This document shows, piece by piece, positions 49,275 to 57,838 of a stretch of DNA of 64,000 bases. The notes beneath the pieces were generated by a model. It made no database searches and was not told the origin of the DNA. It worked only from the letters and a program-made list of their open reading frames with translations. Positions within the stretch are counted from its first letter, which is position 1. The number at the start of each line of letters is the position of its first letter. Source of the stretch: Pseudoalteromonas phenolica (GTDB lineage: Bacteria > Pseudomonadota > Gammaproteobacteria > Enterobacterales > Alteromonadaceae); assembly GCF_001444405.1 (NCBI RefSeq), contig NZ_CP013187.1, forward strand, positions 992,001 through 1,056,000, written 5' to 3'. A program made the translations under genes and the position numbers.

Positions 49275-50237
49275 ATGGCACTTTATGTAAATACTAACGT
49301 AAGTTCATTGAACGCACAAAGACAATTAAATAACTCTGGTAACTCGCTAGATGTTTCATTCAAGCGTCTATCATCAGGTTTCAGAATTAACAGCGCAGCT
49401 GATGATGCTGCTGGTCTACAAATCTCTGACCGTTTAACTTCACAAATTAACGGTTTAAATCAAGGTAACCGAAATGCGAATGATGGTATTTCATTAGCGC
49501 AAACAGCTGAAGGTGCGATGGATGAAGTAACATCAATGTTCCAGCGTATTCGTACATTATCACAACAAGCAGCAAATGGTTCAAATACTGATGAAGACCG
49601 CTTGGCTATTCAAGAAGAAATTCGTTCATTATCTTCAGAAGTTAACCGAGTAGCAGCTGACACTACATTTGGTGGTCAAAATTTACTTGATGGTTCTTAT
49701 TCAGCCAACTTCCAAGTAGGTGCTGACGCTGACCAAACAATTGGTTTCAGCATGCAAAATGTTGGTGGCACAGCTAATTCTTTATCAGCTAACGGTGGTT
49801 TCACACTTTCAGGTATCGCAGGTATCGCAAGTGGTGTAACAGGTGAGCAATTAAGTGCAACAGTAGGAAGTATTAGTGACACTGTAGGTGCATCAGCTGA
49901 CAATGCAGACTTTGCTGGTGTGTTTACTGCAACAGGTATTTCAGTATCTTCACAGGCAAACGCTCAAGCGGTAATGGCTGGTATGGATAACTTAATTGCT
50001 GTTGTTGATAAAAAGCGTGCTGAATTAGGTGCTGTACAAAACCGTTTCCAATCAACGATTCGTAACCAATCGAATGTTGCTGAAAACCTATCGGCTGCGA
50101 AGTCTCGTATAAAAGATACTGACTTTGCTCAAGAAACTGCGAATCTAACTAAAATGCAGATTTTACAACAGGCTTCGCAAACAATTCTTAGTCAGGCTAA
50201 CCAGCGTCCACAGGCTGCATTAAGTCTTCTAGGGTAG
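49275..50237 (+). CDS. flagellin (first of three)
   Basis: A 320-residue flagellin. The conserved D0/D1 N-terminus (MALYVNTNVSSLNAQRQLNNSGNSLDVSFKRLSSGFRINSAADDAAGLQISDRL) and C-terminus (AENLSAAKSRIKDTDFAQETANLTKMQILQQASQTILSQANQRPQAALSLLG) enclose a short Ala/Ser/Gly-rich variable region of about 80 residues. Ser and Thr in that middle are possible glycosylation sites for the Maf protein encoded downstream. GGGAG precedes the start. It has its own sigma-28 promoter and terminator. Confidence 0.96.
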   Translation: MALYVNTNVSSLNAQRQLNNSGNSLDVSFKRLSSGFRINSAADDAAGLQISDRLTSQINGLNQGNRNANDGISLAQTAEGAMDEVTSMFQRIRTLSQQAANGSNTDEDRLAIQEEIRSLSSEVNRVAADTTFGGQNLLDGSYSANFQVGADADQTIGFSMQNVGGTANSLSANGGFTLSGIAGIASGVTGEQLSATVGSISDTVGASADNADFAGVFTATGISVSSQANAQAVMAGMDNLIAVVDKKRAELGAVQNRFQSTIRNQSNVAENLSAAKSRIKDTDFAQETANLTKMQILQQASQTILSQANQRPQAALSLLG

Positions 50238-50250
50238 TAGTAAAGGAAAG

Positions 50251-50286
50251 GGTGTCTAGACCTGATGGGGTATTAGCCTAGACACC
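50251..50286 (+). other. hairpin after the first flagellin
   Basis: The 9-bp stem GGTGTCTAG / CTAGACACC has an 18-base loop but no U-run, so it is not a standard terminator. It might protect the 3' end of the flagellin mRNA. The region 50238-50606 holds this hairpin, another stem (TTATTAGC / GCTAATAA at 50350-50385), a terminator and the promoter and leader of the next flagellin. Confidence 0.5.
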
Positions 50287-50410
50287 TAATTGGATAACAA
50301 AGCGGAGGAGCTTAAATCCAATATGTTCATAGTTCAATGAACACTAAAATTATTAGCATATACTATGCCAGGTTTTAGCTAATAAATTGACAACTCTCTC
50401 AAACTGATGA

Positions 50411-50440
50411 GGAGGGCTTTATTTAAGCCCTCCTTTTTTT
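50411..50440 (+). terminator. terminator before the second flagellin
   Basis: GGAGGGCTT / AAGCCCTCC with a 5-base loop and seven T. Confidence 0.9.
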
Positions 50441-50451
50441 GGCATTAATTT

Positions 50452-50467
50452 TGGCCTGCCTTTTGCA
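50452..50467 (+). promoter_or_regulatory. sigma-54 promoter of the second flagellin
   Basis: TGGCCTGCCTTTTGCA has GG-N10-GC with a TTTTGCA -12 element. The leader to the start codon is about 130 bases and contains a strong hairpin. Confidence 0.78.
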
Positions 50468-50502
50468 ACAGTCTTGTTAGAACAATTAATCAGGACAAAA
50501 AA

Positions 50503-50543
50503 GGCAGTTTTTTGCCCCTTCGTTACTAACGAAAAAAGCTGCC
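50503..50543 (+). promoter_or_regulatory. hairpin in the leader of the second flagellin
   Basis: Outer stem GGCAG / CTGCC, a T-run facing an A-run, a one-sided bulge and inner stem CGTTA / TAACG. The structure lies between the sigma-54 promoter and the start codon and could affect mRNA stability or translation. Confidence 0.45.
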
Positions 50544-50606
50544 AGTTTGTATCTAAGACAACATCAGAATCAAGTGGTTTTGATAGGTTAAGAGAGAGAA
50601 TTAGCT

Positions 50607-51581
50607 ATGGCTTTATTTGTAAATACCAATGTAAGTTCAATAAACGCTCAGCGTCAGTTGCAAAAATCAGGTGTTGAGCTAGACACTTCGTTCAAGCGCC
50701 TTTCTTCAGGTATGCGTATCAATAGTGCTGCGGATGATGCAGCAGGTCTGCAAATCACAGACCGTCTTCAGTCGCAAATACTGGGTCTTAATCAAGGTAA
50801 CCGAAATGCAAATGATGGCATTTCGTTAGCTCAAACAGCCGAAGGGGCAATGGACGAAATTACCTCTATGTTTCAGCGTATTCGAACTTTGTCTCAGCAA
50901 GCTGCAAACGGCTCAAACACTGACGAGGATAGATTGGCTATTCAAGAAGAGATTCGTCAACTATCGGCAGAAGTAAATCGTGTTGCGACAGATACTACTT
51001 TTGGTGGACAGAACCTATTAGATGGAAGTTATGCTGCTAATTTCCAGGTCGGTGCTGATGCTGTTCAGACAATCGGATTTAGTATGCAAACCGTTGGTGT
51101 GAGTACGAATGGCAACAACTCACTTACAGCTAGTGGCGGTTTTACGATGTCAGGGGTTGCCAGTGTTGCAAGTGCTGTATCAGGAAATCAATTAAGTGAT
51201 ACTGTTGGTTCAATCAGCGATACAGTTGGTGCTTCTGCTGATAATACCGACTTTGCTGGCGTTTTTACTGCCTCAGGAATTTCGGTTTCTTCACAGGCAA
51301 ATGCTCAAGCGGTTATGGCTGGTATGGACTCTTTAATTGCTGTTGTTGATAAAAAACGAGCAGAACTGGGTGCAGTTCAGAACCGTTTCCAATCTACCAT
51401 TCGAAATCAAGCTAACATTGCAGAAAATTTATCAGCTGCAAAATCGCGAATTAAAGATGCTGATTTTGCCTTGGAGACAGCAAAGCTGACAAAAAATCAA
51501 ATATTACAACAAGCTAGCCAAACAATCTTGGGTCAAGCCAATCAAAGACCGCAGGCTGCATTAAGTTTATTACAAGGTTAA
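50607..51581 (+). CDS. flagellin (second of three)
   Basis: A 324-residue flagellin with the same D0/D1 ends as its neighbours but the most divergent of the three: TDRLQSQILGL in the N-terminal part, NGNNSLTASGGFTMSGVASVASAVSGNQLSD in the middle, and FALETAKLTKNQ with LSLLQG at the end. It is the only one behind a sigma-54 promoter, so it should be expressed before the sigma-28-dependent flagellins and lie nearer the hook. Confidence 0.95.
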   Translation: MALFVNTNVSSINAQRQLQKSGVELDTSFKRLSSGMRINSAADDAAGLQITDRLQSQILGLNQGNRNANDGISLAQTAEGAMDEITSMFQRIRTLSQQAANGSNTDEDRLAIQEEIRQLSAEVNRVATDTTFGGQNLLDGSYAANFQVGADAVQTIGFSMQTVGVSTNGNNSLTASGGFTMSGVASVASAVSGNQLSDTVGSISDTVGASADNTDFAGVFTASGISVSSQANAQAVMAGMDSLIAVVDKKRAELGAVQNRFQSTIRNQANIAENLSAAKSRIKDADFALETAKLTKNQILQQASQTILGQANQRPQAALSLLQG

Positions 51582-51602
51582 TAAAAAAATTACAAATTTA
51601 GC

Positions 51603-51629
51603 TAAAGCTTTCGCTTAAGTAGACGATAA
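51603..51629 (+). promoter_or_regulatory. sigma-28 promoter of the third flagellin
   Basis: TAAA (51603-51606), 15 bases and GACGATAA (51622-51629), one mismatch from the GCCGATAA consensus. It begins about 20 bases after the second flagellin stop. Confidence 0.7.
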
Positions 51630-51727
51630 GAGACTTAGAGAACTATCAATCTAGGACTCTAACTAGGTTTTCAGCAGGGTAGGGGTATCCCGCTGTTTAC
51701 CTGTTCGTTAATGAAGCGGAGGCTATT

Positions 51728-52690
51728 ATGGCTTTATATGTAAACACAAATGTGAGTTCTTTGAACGCACAAAGACAATTAAGTAATTCAGCAAACTCGC
51801 TGGATACTTCGTTCAAACGCTTATCATCTGGTGTACGCATTAATAGTGCGAAAGATGATGCAGCAGGCATGCAGATATCGAATCGATTAACTGGTCAGAT
51901 AAACGGTCTTAATCAAGGTATTCGAAATGCAAATGACGGTATTTCACTAGCCCAAACAGCTGAAGGTGCGCTTGATGAAACAACACAAATGTTTCAACGT
52001 ATCAGAACACTGGCTCAGCAAGCATCAAATGGTTCAAACACTGATGAAGATAGACTAGCGCTGCAAGAAGAGATTCGCTCGCTTTCAGAAGAAGTAAATC
52101 GAGTCGCTGAAGATACTACATTTGGTGGTCAAAACTTACTTGATGGATCTTATAATGCTAATTTCCAAGTCGGCGCAGATGCTGACCAAACAATTGCATT
52201 TAGTCTACAGAATGTAGGTGGTACAGCCAATACAATTTCTGCAAATGGTGGATTTACACTATCTGGTATTGCAGGCGTTGCCAGTGGTGTAACAGGTGAG
52301 CAGTTAAGTGCAACAGTAGGCTCGATTAGTGATACTGTAGGTGAAAGTGCGGACAGCTCTAACTTTGCGGGTGTGTTTACTGCAACAGGTATTTCAGTAT
52401 CTTCACAGGCAAATGCTCAAGCAGTAATGGCAGGTATGGATAGTTTGATTGCAGTTGTTGATAAAAAGCGTGCTGAATTGGGTGCGGTACAAAACCGTTT
52501 CCAATCAACAATACGTAATCAGTCAAATGTTGCAGAAAACCTTTCAGCAGCTCAATCTCGAATTAGAGATACAGATTTTGCTCAGGAAACAGCTAACTTG
52601 ACTAAAATGCAGATTCTTCAGCAAGCGAGTAGCTCGATCTTAAGTCAGGCAAACCAACGTCCTCAAGTAGCTTTGTCTCTACTTGGTTAA
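51728..52690 (+). CDS. flagellin (third of three)
   Basis: A 320-residue flagellin very similar to the first, ending KMQILQQASSSILSQANQRPQVALSLLG. It differs by AKDDAAGMQISNRLTGQ near the N-terminus. A 44-base stretch (52370-52413) is identical at DNA level to 49917-49960 of the first flagellin, amid more divergent sequence. GCGGAGG forms a strong ribosome binding site. Confidence 0.95.
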   Translation: MALYVNTNVSSLNAQRQLSNSANSLDTSFKRLSSGVRINSAKDDAAGMQISNRLTGQINGLNQGIRNANDGISLAQTAEGALDETTQMFQRIRTLAQQASNGSNTDEDRLALQEEIRSLSEEVNRVAEDTTFGGQNLLDGSYNANFQVGADADQTIAFSLQNVGGTANTISANGGFTLSGIAGVASGVTGEQLSATVGSISDTVGESADSSNFAGVFTATGISVSSQANAQAVMAGMDSLIAVVDKKRAELGAVQNRFQSTIRNQSNVAENLSAAQSRIRDTDFAQETANLTKMQILQQASSSILSQANQRPQVALSLLG

Positions 52691-52704
52691 AAGTTGGATA
52701 AAAT

Positions 52705-52736
52705 CGCCAAGCTTGTGATTTTTTCCGAGCTTGGCG
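52705..52736 (+). other. hairpin after the third flagellin
   Basis: The 9-bp stem CGCCAAGCT / AGCTTGGCG has a 14-base loop containing a T-run and no U-run after it. The right arm overlaps a sigma-54-like sequence (TGGCGTATACTTTGAA, 52732-52747) in which the -12 GC is replaced by GA, so a flaG promoter here is doubtful. Confidence 0.4.
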
Positions 52737-52766
52737 TATACTTTGAATACTAAATTGAGGTGATGT

Positions 52767-53174
52767 ATGAACGATATTCAAATTTCTCCCTCACAAAATC
52801 TCGAAGCAGAAGTCGCTAGAGTAAAAAGTAATCTTCCTGAGTCTGAAAAACTTGGTACTAGTAGTCAGGAAATAGATAAATCAAATTCTAAGCTTTCATT
52901 AAATAATGGAAATGAAAAGAGTAACTTTGAGTTTATTCAGGAAGTAAAAGAAAACTTAAAGAAAATAAATGACTTTATTCCCGTTTCGTCAACTGGGGTA
53001 AGCTTTGAATTCAATGAAACGGATAGTAATCCCATAATCAAAGTCATTGATAAAAGCAATGATGAAGTGATTCGAGAAATTCCATCTGAGGAGTTTCGTG
53101 AAATGGCTAAAGCTTTAGACGAGTTTGCCGAAAAAGTATCTAGTACAGGTGTGTTGTTTAATAAAACAGCATAA
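52767..53174 (+). CDS. flaG: FlaG family protein
   Basis: A 135-residue protein whose C-terminal half matches FlaG: VSFEFNETDSNPIIKVIDKSNDEVIREIPSEEFREMAKALDEF. The N-terminal half is polar and probably disordered. FlaG is linked to control of filament length in polar flagellates. Position between flagellins and fliD is conserved. Confidence 0.88.
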   Translation: MNDIQISPSQNLEAEVARVKSNLPESEKLGTSSQEIDKSNSKLSLNNGNEKSNFEFIQEVKENLKKINDFIPVSSTGVSFEFNETDSNPIIKVIDKSNDEVIREIPSEEFREMAKALDEFAEKVSSTGVLFNKTA

Positions 53175-53193
53175 AAATAGTTGGAGGTAGTAT

Positions 53194-54621
53194 ATGCCAT
53201 TAATAACGTCAGCAGGTGTAGGTTCAGGCCTTGATCTTGAAAGCATTATCAGTGCTTCAGTCGCAGCAGAGAACACACCAAAGATGCAATCTTTCGTAGC
53301 TAAAGAAGAGGCTCTACAAGTTGAGTTATCAGCAATCGGTGAAATTAAATCAGCTATCTCTAAACTAGAAGACACTGTAGAGAAACTTGCGGATCCAGAG
53401 AGTTTCGGCAAAAGAATCGCGAATATAACTCAGCCCGATGGTGGTGACATCATCAGTGTGACTCCAACTTCAGATATTTCAACTGGCTCTTTTGATATTG
53501 CGGTCAAACAATTGGCGCAGGGTAGCAGAGCGGTGACTGCTGACGGCGCTTTTGCTGATGCGGATGCAGTTGTAAGTGCTTCAGGCGGTACTCTCTCTTT
53601 CTCTGCTGGCACGGATAATTCGTTTGATCTTACTGTGACAGCTGGAATGACATTATCAGAATTGCGTGATGCAATTAATGCTTCTGATTCTAATTTCGGT
53701 GTTACAGCTAATATTGTTAACACAGGTGATTCAAGTGTTGGCTCAAAATTGGTGCTTACATCTAACGTTACGGGTAGCGGTAATGACTTAGTGATTACCA
53801 GTGATACAGCCGAGCTCGATGCGATAGAGACTTATGATGCAGATACTAATACAAGTGGCGGCATGACAATAGCAGCAGAAGATGTTGCTCAAGATGCAAT
53901 TATTACTGTTGATGGTTTACAGGTAACTAATGACACCAATACTTTCAAAGATGCCGTGCAAGATATGACAATTAAAGCTCTTGCATTGAGTAGTGGTAAT
54001 GATACTGATGGGTATGATACGGCCGAGCTTAACGTAGAGTATGACCGAGAGTCTGTCACTGCATTAGTTGACGAGCTTATCGCGAACTATAATAACTTAG
54101 TCGGAAATATAGGTTTCCAAACTAGAATCGGTAAACCGCTTAACGGCGACTCTTCAATGAGAACATTAAGTGATCAATTAATATCAACTTTATCTACCCA
54201 GTTAACAGATGCAGGGCCATTTGAATCGATTTTTGACATCGGATTAGGTGTTGATAAAGAGGGTTACTTAGAAAAATCGTCATTAGTACGAAGCATTAAT
54301 GATGCAATGGATGAAAATTTTGATGATATTGGCACAGCCTTTGCTGGTGATAATGGTGTCGCAAAGCAACTCGAAAGCCTTTTAGGAAATTACATTGACT
54401 CGAGTGGCATTATTAAACAGCGTGAAACCAGCTTAAATGGTCAGCTTGATGACCTTGAAGACGATGTGATAAATCATGAGTATAGAATGGCTTCTTTGGA
54501 AGAACGATTAAGAAAACAATACTCTGGTTTGGACGTACTGATTGCTCAAATGCAACAAACTCAGTCATATCTGGGGGCTCAGTTATCTAATTTACCTGGT
54601 TTCACTAAAGCTAGTTCGTAA
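53194..54621 (+). CDS. fliD: flagellar filament cap protein FliD
   Basis: A 475-residue cap protein. The N-terminal FliD domain (VGSGLDLESIISASVAAENTPKMQSFVAKEEALQVELSAIGEIKSAISKLEDTVEKL) and C-terminal domain with VDELIANYNNLVGNI and LEERLRKQYSGLDVLIAQMQQTQSYLGAQLSNLP are intact. It caps the filament and promotes flagellin folding. It lies 19 bases after flaG. Confidence 0.95.
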   Translation: MPLITSAGVGSGLDLESIISASVAAENTPKMQSFVAKEEALQVELSAIGEIKSAISKLEDTVEKLADPESFGKRIANITQPDGGDIISVTPTSDISTGSFDIAVKQLAQGSRAVTADGAFADADAVVSASGGTLSFSAGTDNSFDLTVTAGMTLSELRDAINASDSNFGVTANIVNTGDSSVGSKLVLTSNVTGSGNDLVITSDTAELDAIETYDADTNTSGGMTIAAEDVAQDAIITVDGLQVTNDTNTFKDAVQDMTIKALALSSGNDTDGYDTAELNVEYDRESVTALVDELIANYNNLVGNIGFQTRIGKPLNGDSSMRTLSDQLISTLSTQLTDAGPFESIFDIGLGVDKEGYLEKSSLVRSINDAMDENFDDIGTAFAGDNGVAKQLESLLGNYIDSSGIIKQRETSLNGQLDDLEDDVINHEYRMASLEERLRKQYSGLDVLIAQMQQTQSYLGAQLSNLPGFTKASS

Positions 54622-54630
54622 GGTTGAATT

Positions 54631-55059
54631 ATGTACAATGCAAAAGTTAAAAATTATCAAAAAGAAGCACTGAAAACTAGAGTTGCAGGTGCTGATAGAT
54701 ATGAAATTATCCAGATGTTGATGGCTGGCGCTATTGATAAAATGGTTTTTGCGAAAGTTGCAATTGAAAAAAAACACTTTGAAGCAAAATCTGAGCATCT
54801 TTCTAAATCGTCTGCAATCCTTGAAGCTTTAAGAGGGTGTTTAGACTTTGAGGTTGGTGGAGAAGTAACAGAGAATCTTTATGCTCTATACTCATACATG
54901 ATTGATCGATTGTTAGATGCAAACCTAAAAAATGACCCAGAGATTGTAAGTGAAGTTATGAATCTTTTAAAAGAGATTAAGTCAGCTTGGGATGCTATTC
55001 CTGTAAGTGTTCGCCAAGAAACTCTGAGTCAAAACCATGATAGTGTCAATGCAGGATAA
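54631..55059 (+). CDS. fliS: flagellar export chaperone FliS
   Basis: A 142-residue helical chaperone with KTRVAGADRYEIIQMLMAGAIDKMVFAKVAIEKKHFEAKSEHLSKSSAILEALRGCLDFEVGGEV, typical of FliS, which binds flagellin C-termini before export. It starts nine bases after the fliD stop, and its end overlaps the next gene. Confidence 0.94.
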   Translation: MYNAKVKNYQKEALKTRVAGADRYEIIQMLMAGAIDKMVFAKVAIEKKHFEAKSEHLSKSSAILEALRGCLDFEVGGEVTENLYALYSYMIDRLLDANLKNDPEIVSEVMNLLKEIKSAWDAIPVSVRQETLSQNHDSVNAG

Positions 55060-55345
55060 TCTAGCTAAGATAACTCACGATTTAACTCTTCTTGACAGCT
55101 TATGTAATAAAGGTGAATTAGAAGAGGCCACAGAGCTTTTTTTGAAAATAGACTCTGATATCAAAAAAATAGCCAACTCAGTTGATCCAGGTGTTGATGA
55201 GGAACTCAGGCTAGCGTTATTCGACGTTTATAATCAGTTTACGCTCACATTGCAGAAATTACATACCCTAAAAAAGGATGTTGGTAATAAGCTTCGTGAG
55301 TACATAAGCAGCAAGAAAAAGCTAAAAGCATATAACGATATTTAG
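55037..55345 (+). CDS. FliT-like flagellar chaperone (probable)
   Basis: A 102-residue helical protein: LAKITHDLTLLDSLCNKGELEEATELFLKIDSDIKKI, then a second helical half ending in a basic tail. Size, helical pattern and the slot directly after fliS fit FliT, the FliD chaperone, but sequence similarity to classical FliT is low and I infer this mainly from position. Translation may start at 55037 or at the internal ATG at 55049; both overlap fliS. Confidence 0.55.
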   Translation: MIVSMQDNLAKITHDLTLLDSLCNKGELEEATELFLKIDSDIKKIANSVDPGVDEELRLALFDVYNQFTLTLQKLHTLKKDVGNKLREYISSKKKLKAYNDI

Positions 55346-55355
55346 GAAGTAGCTC

Positions 55356-57428
55356 ATGGCTGATGGCTTATTCAAAGAGCAATTAGACAGTTTAGACAAA
55401 AAGCTGTCAGAGACAGTTAAACTTAAAGAATTAGAAAATCTATTTGCACAAGATGCAAATATTAGGTTTGAGAAAAACTTACAGTCTTTCGAAAAATATT
55501 ACCCTGATATTGCTGAAGCTATAAAAAACTTTAAAACTGATAGTTTAGCTTTACATGTTTGTGAAGATGGTGACGCGAACATTATTGAAAAAAGCACTGG
55601 AGTAGCTTTATATAGTGACCATCCGAGAAAGCAGTCACACGAACAAGTTGAAAAGAACTATAGTTCTCCTACATTTTGCACGGTCAAATACGGGCAGTTG
55701 TTTACGCCCGATGAGGGTGATGAACGCATTCACTCAAGGTACATGTCGCTGCTAAATAAAAAGATCAGTGATACAAGAGAGTCTGATTCAGAGGGCTCTT
55801 TTGAGCTCAACTTTCTTCCGAATACTTTCCCTGCGTCAATGATTTTTGGAATTGGCCTCGGATATCATTTAGAAAAATTATTTGATGAAGTAACGTTTAA
55901 CTATTCTTTTATTGTAGAGCCTAATTTCGAGCTGTTTTTTGCGAGCTTATTTTGTATTGAGTGGGACAAAATAATAGCGAAAGTAGATGAATCTAATGGG
56001 TGTTTATTCCTTTATTTGGGAACTACTTATAGTGAGTTTTTTGACGATCTTAACAAGACCATTGAAGATATCGGTGCTTACTCTATTGCCAAAACTTTCT
56101 GTTACCAACACTACCCAGACATTAATATTAATAAAACAATTGACGACTTTTTCAAAAACTATTTTAGATTATTAAACGGTTTTGGCTTTTATGATGATGC
56201 GGTGGTTAGCTTAGGCCATACCTTGTCACACATTTCCAAAAAATCTAACTTTTGGACCGGAGCTGAGGCTTTTGTAGAAAAGACAGACAGTTGCCCTGCG
56301 TTTGTAGTAGGTAACGGACCTTCTCTAGATGCCAGTATTGAATTTTTGAAAAGCAATCAAGACAAGGGAATAATTATTGCCGCTGGTACAGCGTTAAATT
56401 CACTTCTAAAGGTTGGAATTAAACCTGACTTTCATGTTCAAATTGAAAGACCTAGAAGAAACTATGATATTTTATTAGATACAACGGATAAAAATATTTT
56501 AAATGAGATCAATTTGTTGACCACTAATGTGCTGTATCCAGAAACAACTTCTTTGTATGGTTGGTCAGGCTTGGCATTAAAAGGAAATGAAGCTGGTACA
56601 GATTACTATGTTCTCTCGAGATTGTTTTATGGAATGCAGTTTCAAAATATAATCCCGTTTTCTAACCCTCTTGTCGCTAATACAGCTGCTTCTTTCGCTG
56701 CATCTTTGGGCTTCGATGAAGTTTATTTGTTTGGGGTAGATAATGGGGTGCCTGATAGTGGAGAACATCACTCTAAACACAGTATCTATGAATCTGGGAA
56801 GTATAAACTGATTGAAGGTTACAGACATCGAGTTAAAGGAAACCTAGGTGGAGAATTGAATTCAAATGATCTTTACCTTGTTTCAAAGTATCAATTAGAG
56901 TCTTTAGCTCGTGTCTCACCGGAAGTTAACTTTTATAATGTGGGAGAAGGTGCTGAGCTAAAGGGTTTTTACCCTTTAGAAGAAGATAAAGTATTAATTA
57001 GTCAAACACCTTTAAATAAAGAAAAAGTAATTAATAGAGTAAAGCAGTGTTTCTCAGATGAAATCCCTGATGATAAGGGACAAGTTGTGCTAGATATGCC
57101 AAGATTTGACGTTATCTCTGAGCATATTCTTTCTATTTCAGAAGAGCCTTTTAGCACCAGAGAAGAATGCTTAGATTTATTGAATAGGCAAGCTAGATAT
57201 GTTTATTCATTAAAGAAAACTAGATTCAGTCACTTTTATTTTATTTTTAAAGGTTCGCTTTTGTACTATCATTGCCCACTTATAACTAGCTTGTATTATT
57301 ATCAAGACTCTTCAAAAAGTTTAGAGTTAACTAATCAGCTTATATCTTTGTGGAACAGCTACTTGAAAGAAATAATTGCAGATTTCAAGAAAAACTATGA
57401 TAGTAATTGCGATTGGAAATTTGTCTAA
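55356..57428 (+). CDS. motility accessory factor (Maf) flagellin glycosyltransferase
   Basis: A 690-residue protein of the Maf/DUF115 (MAF_flag10) family. The central domain carries CPAFVVGNGPSLDASIEFLK, with GNGPSLD starting near residue 319, then IIAAGTALNSLLKVGIKPDFHVQIER. It is preceded by a Maf N-terminal domain (about 130-290) and followed by a helical C-terminal part. Maf proteins attach nonulosonic acids such as pseudaminic or legionaminic acid to flagellin Ser/Thr in Campylobacter, Aeromonas and related bacteria. It follows the flagellar chaperone gene after ten bases, so it belongs to the fliD-fliS transcription unit. The donor sugar here is not known. Confidence 0.88.
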   Translation: MADGLFKEQLDSLDKKLSETVKLKELENLFAQDANIRFEKNLQSFEKYYPDIAEAIKNFKTDSLALHVCEDGDANIIEKSTGVALYSDHPRKQSHEQVEKNYSSPTFCTVKYGQLFTPDEGDERIHSRYMSLLNKKISDTRESDSEGSFELNFLPNTFPASMIFGIGLGYHLEKLFDEVTFNYSFIVEPNFELFFASLFCIEWDKIIAKVDESNGCLFLYLGTTYSEFFDDLNKTIEDIGAYSIAKTFCYQHYPDININKTIDDFFKNYFRLLNGFGFYDDAVVSLGHTLSHISKKSNFWTGAEAFVEKTDSCPAFVVGNGPSLDASIEFLKSNQDKGIIIAAGTALNSLLKVGIKPDFHVQIERPRRNYDILLDTTDKNILNEINLLTTNVLYPETTSLYGWSGLALKGNEAGTDYYVLSRLFYGMQFQNIIPFSNPLVANTAASFAASLGFDEVYLFGVDNGVPDSGEHHSKHSIYESGKYKLIEGYRHRVKGNLGGELNSNDLYLVSKYQLESLARVSPEVNFYNVGEGAELKGFYPLEEDKVLISQTPLNKEKVINRVKQCFSDEIPDDKGQVVLDMPRFDVISEHILSISEEPFSTREECLDLLNRQARYVYSLKKTRFSHFYFIFKGSLLYYHCPLITSLYYYQDSSKSLELTNQLISLWNSYLKEIIADFKKNYDSNCDWKFV

Positions 57429-57434
57429 GCTTAA

Positions 57435-57462
57435 GAGCAGTTGCCTAGCTGGGCTTCTGCTC
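57435..57462. terminator. weak hairpin after the Maf gene
   Basis: GAGCAG / CTGCTC with inner GCC / GGC pairing, between the Maf gene and the opposing acyl carrier protein gene. U-runs are poor, so function as terminator is uncertain. Confidence 0.35.
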
Positions 57463-57481
57463 ATTATTTAGCGTTTAATTC

Positions 57482-57724
57482 TTAGGAAATTTCAACAGAG
57501 TATTTTGCCAGAATGTTTTTGCCTTCGCCGTAAGAGCTAAATTCAATGATATCTTCCATTTCTAGCATTATGTCGAATGCATCCTCTAGTTCAGCTATCA
57601 GCCCCATGTGGCCAACAGAGTCCCAAGCTGGTATGTCTTGGTAGCTGAACTCGTCTTTGAGTTGCTCTTGAGTTATCTCAAATGCAGTAATAAAAGCTTC
57701 GTTATATTTTTCTAAGTTACTCAT
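57482..57724 (-). CDS. acyl carrier protein
   Basis: An 80-residue carrier protein with the phosphopantetheine attachment site in WDSVGHM (Ser36) and acidic helices (LIAELEDAFDIMLEMEDIIEF). It is a stand-alone carrier distinct from fatty-acid AcpP, of the kind found in sugar- and natural-product-modifying clusters. It sits beside the Maf gene and an acyl-processing pair (reductase, dehydratase), which suggests it carries an acyl group destined for a flagellar or surface glycan. Confidence 0.82.
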   Translation of the reverse strand: MSNLEKYNEAFITAFEITQEQLKDEFSYQDIPAWDSVGHMGLIAELEDAFDIMLEMEDIIEFSSYGEGKNILAKYSVEIS

Positions 57725-57838
57725 TTATTGTTCCTATTTAAAGACGAGCAGTTTATAACATTGTGAAAGAATATTCGTTGACTATCAATAGTATCTATAA
57801 AAGAATATGACGAGTTTTGACTTTTATTTATATACTTT

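Noticed and set aside
50251..50286. Intrinsic terminator directly after the first flagellin
   Set aside because: The stem is good but no U-run follows. A better terminator lies at 50411-50440.
49275..52690. Insertion or phase-variation system at the flagellins
   Set aside because: No invertase gene, inverted repeats or recombination sites flank the three genes. Plain tandem duplication explains them.
52732..52747. Sigma-54 promoter of flaG
   Set aside because: The -24 half fits, but the -12 element has GA where GC is nearly invariant, and the site overlaps a hairpin arm.
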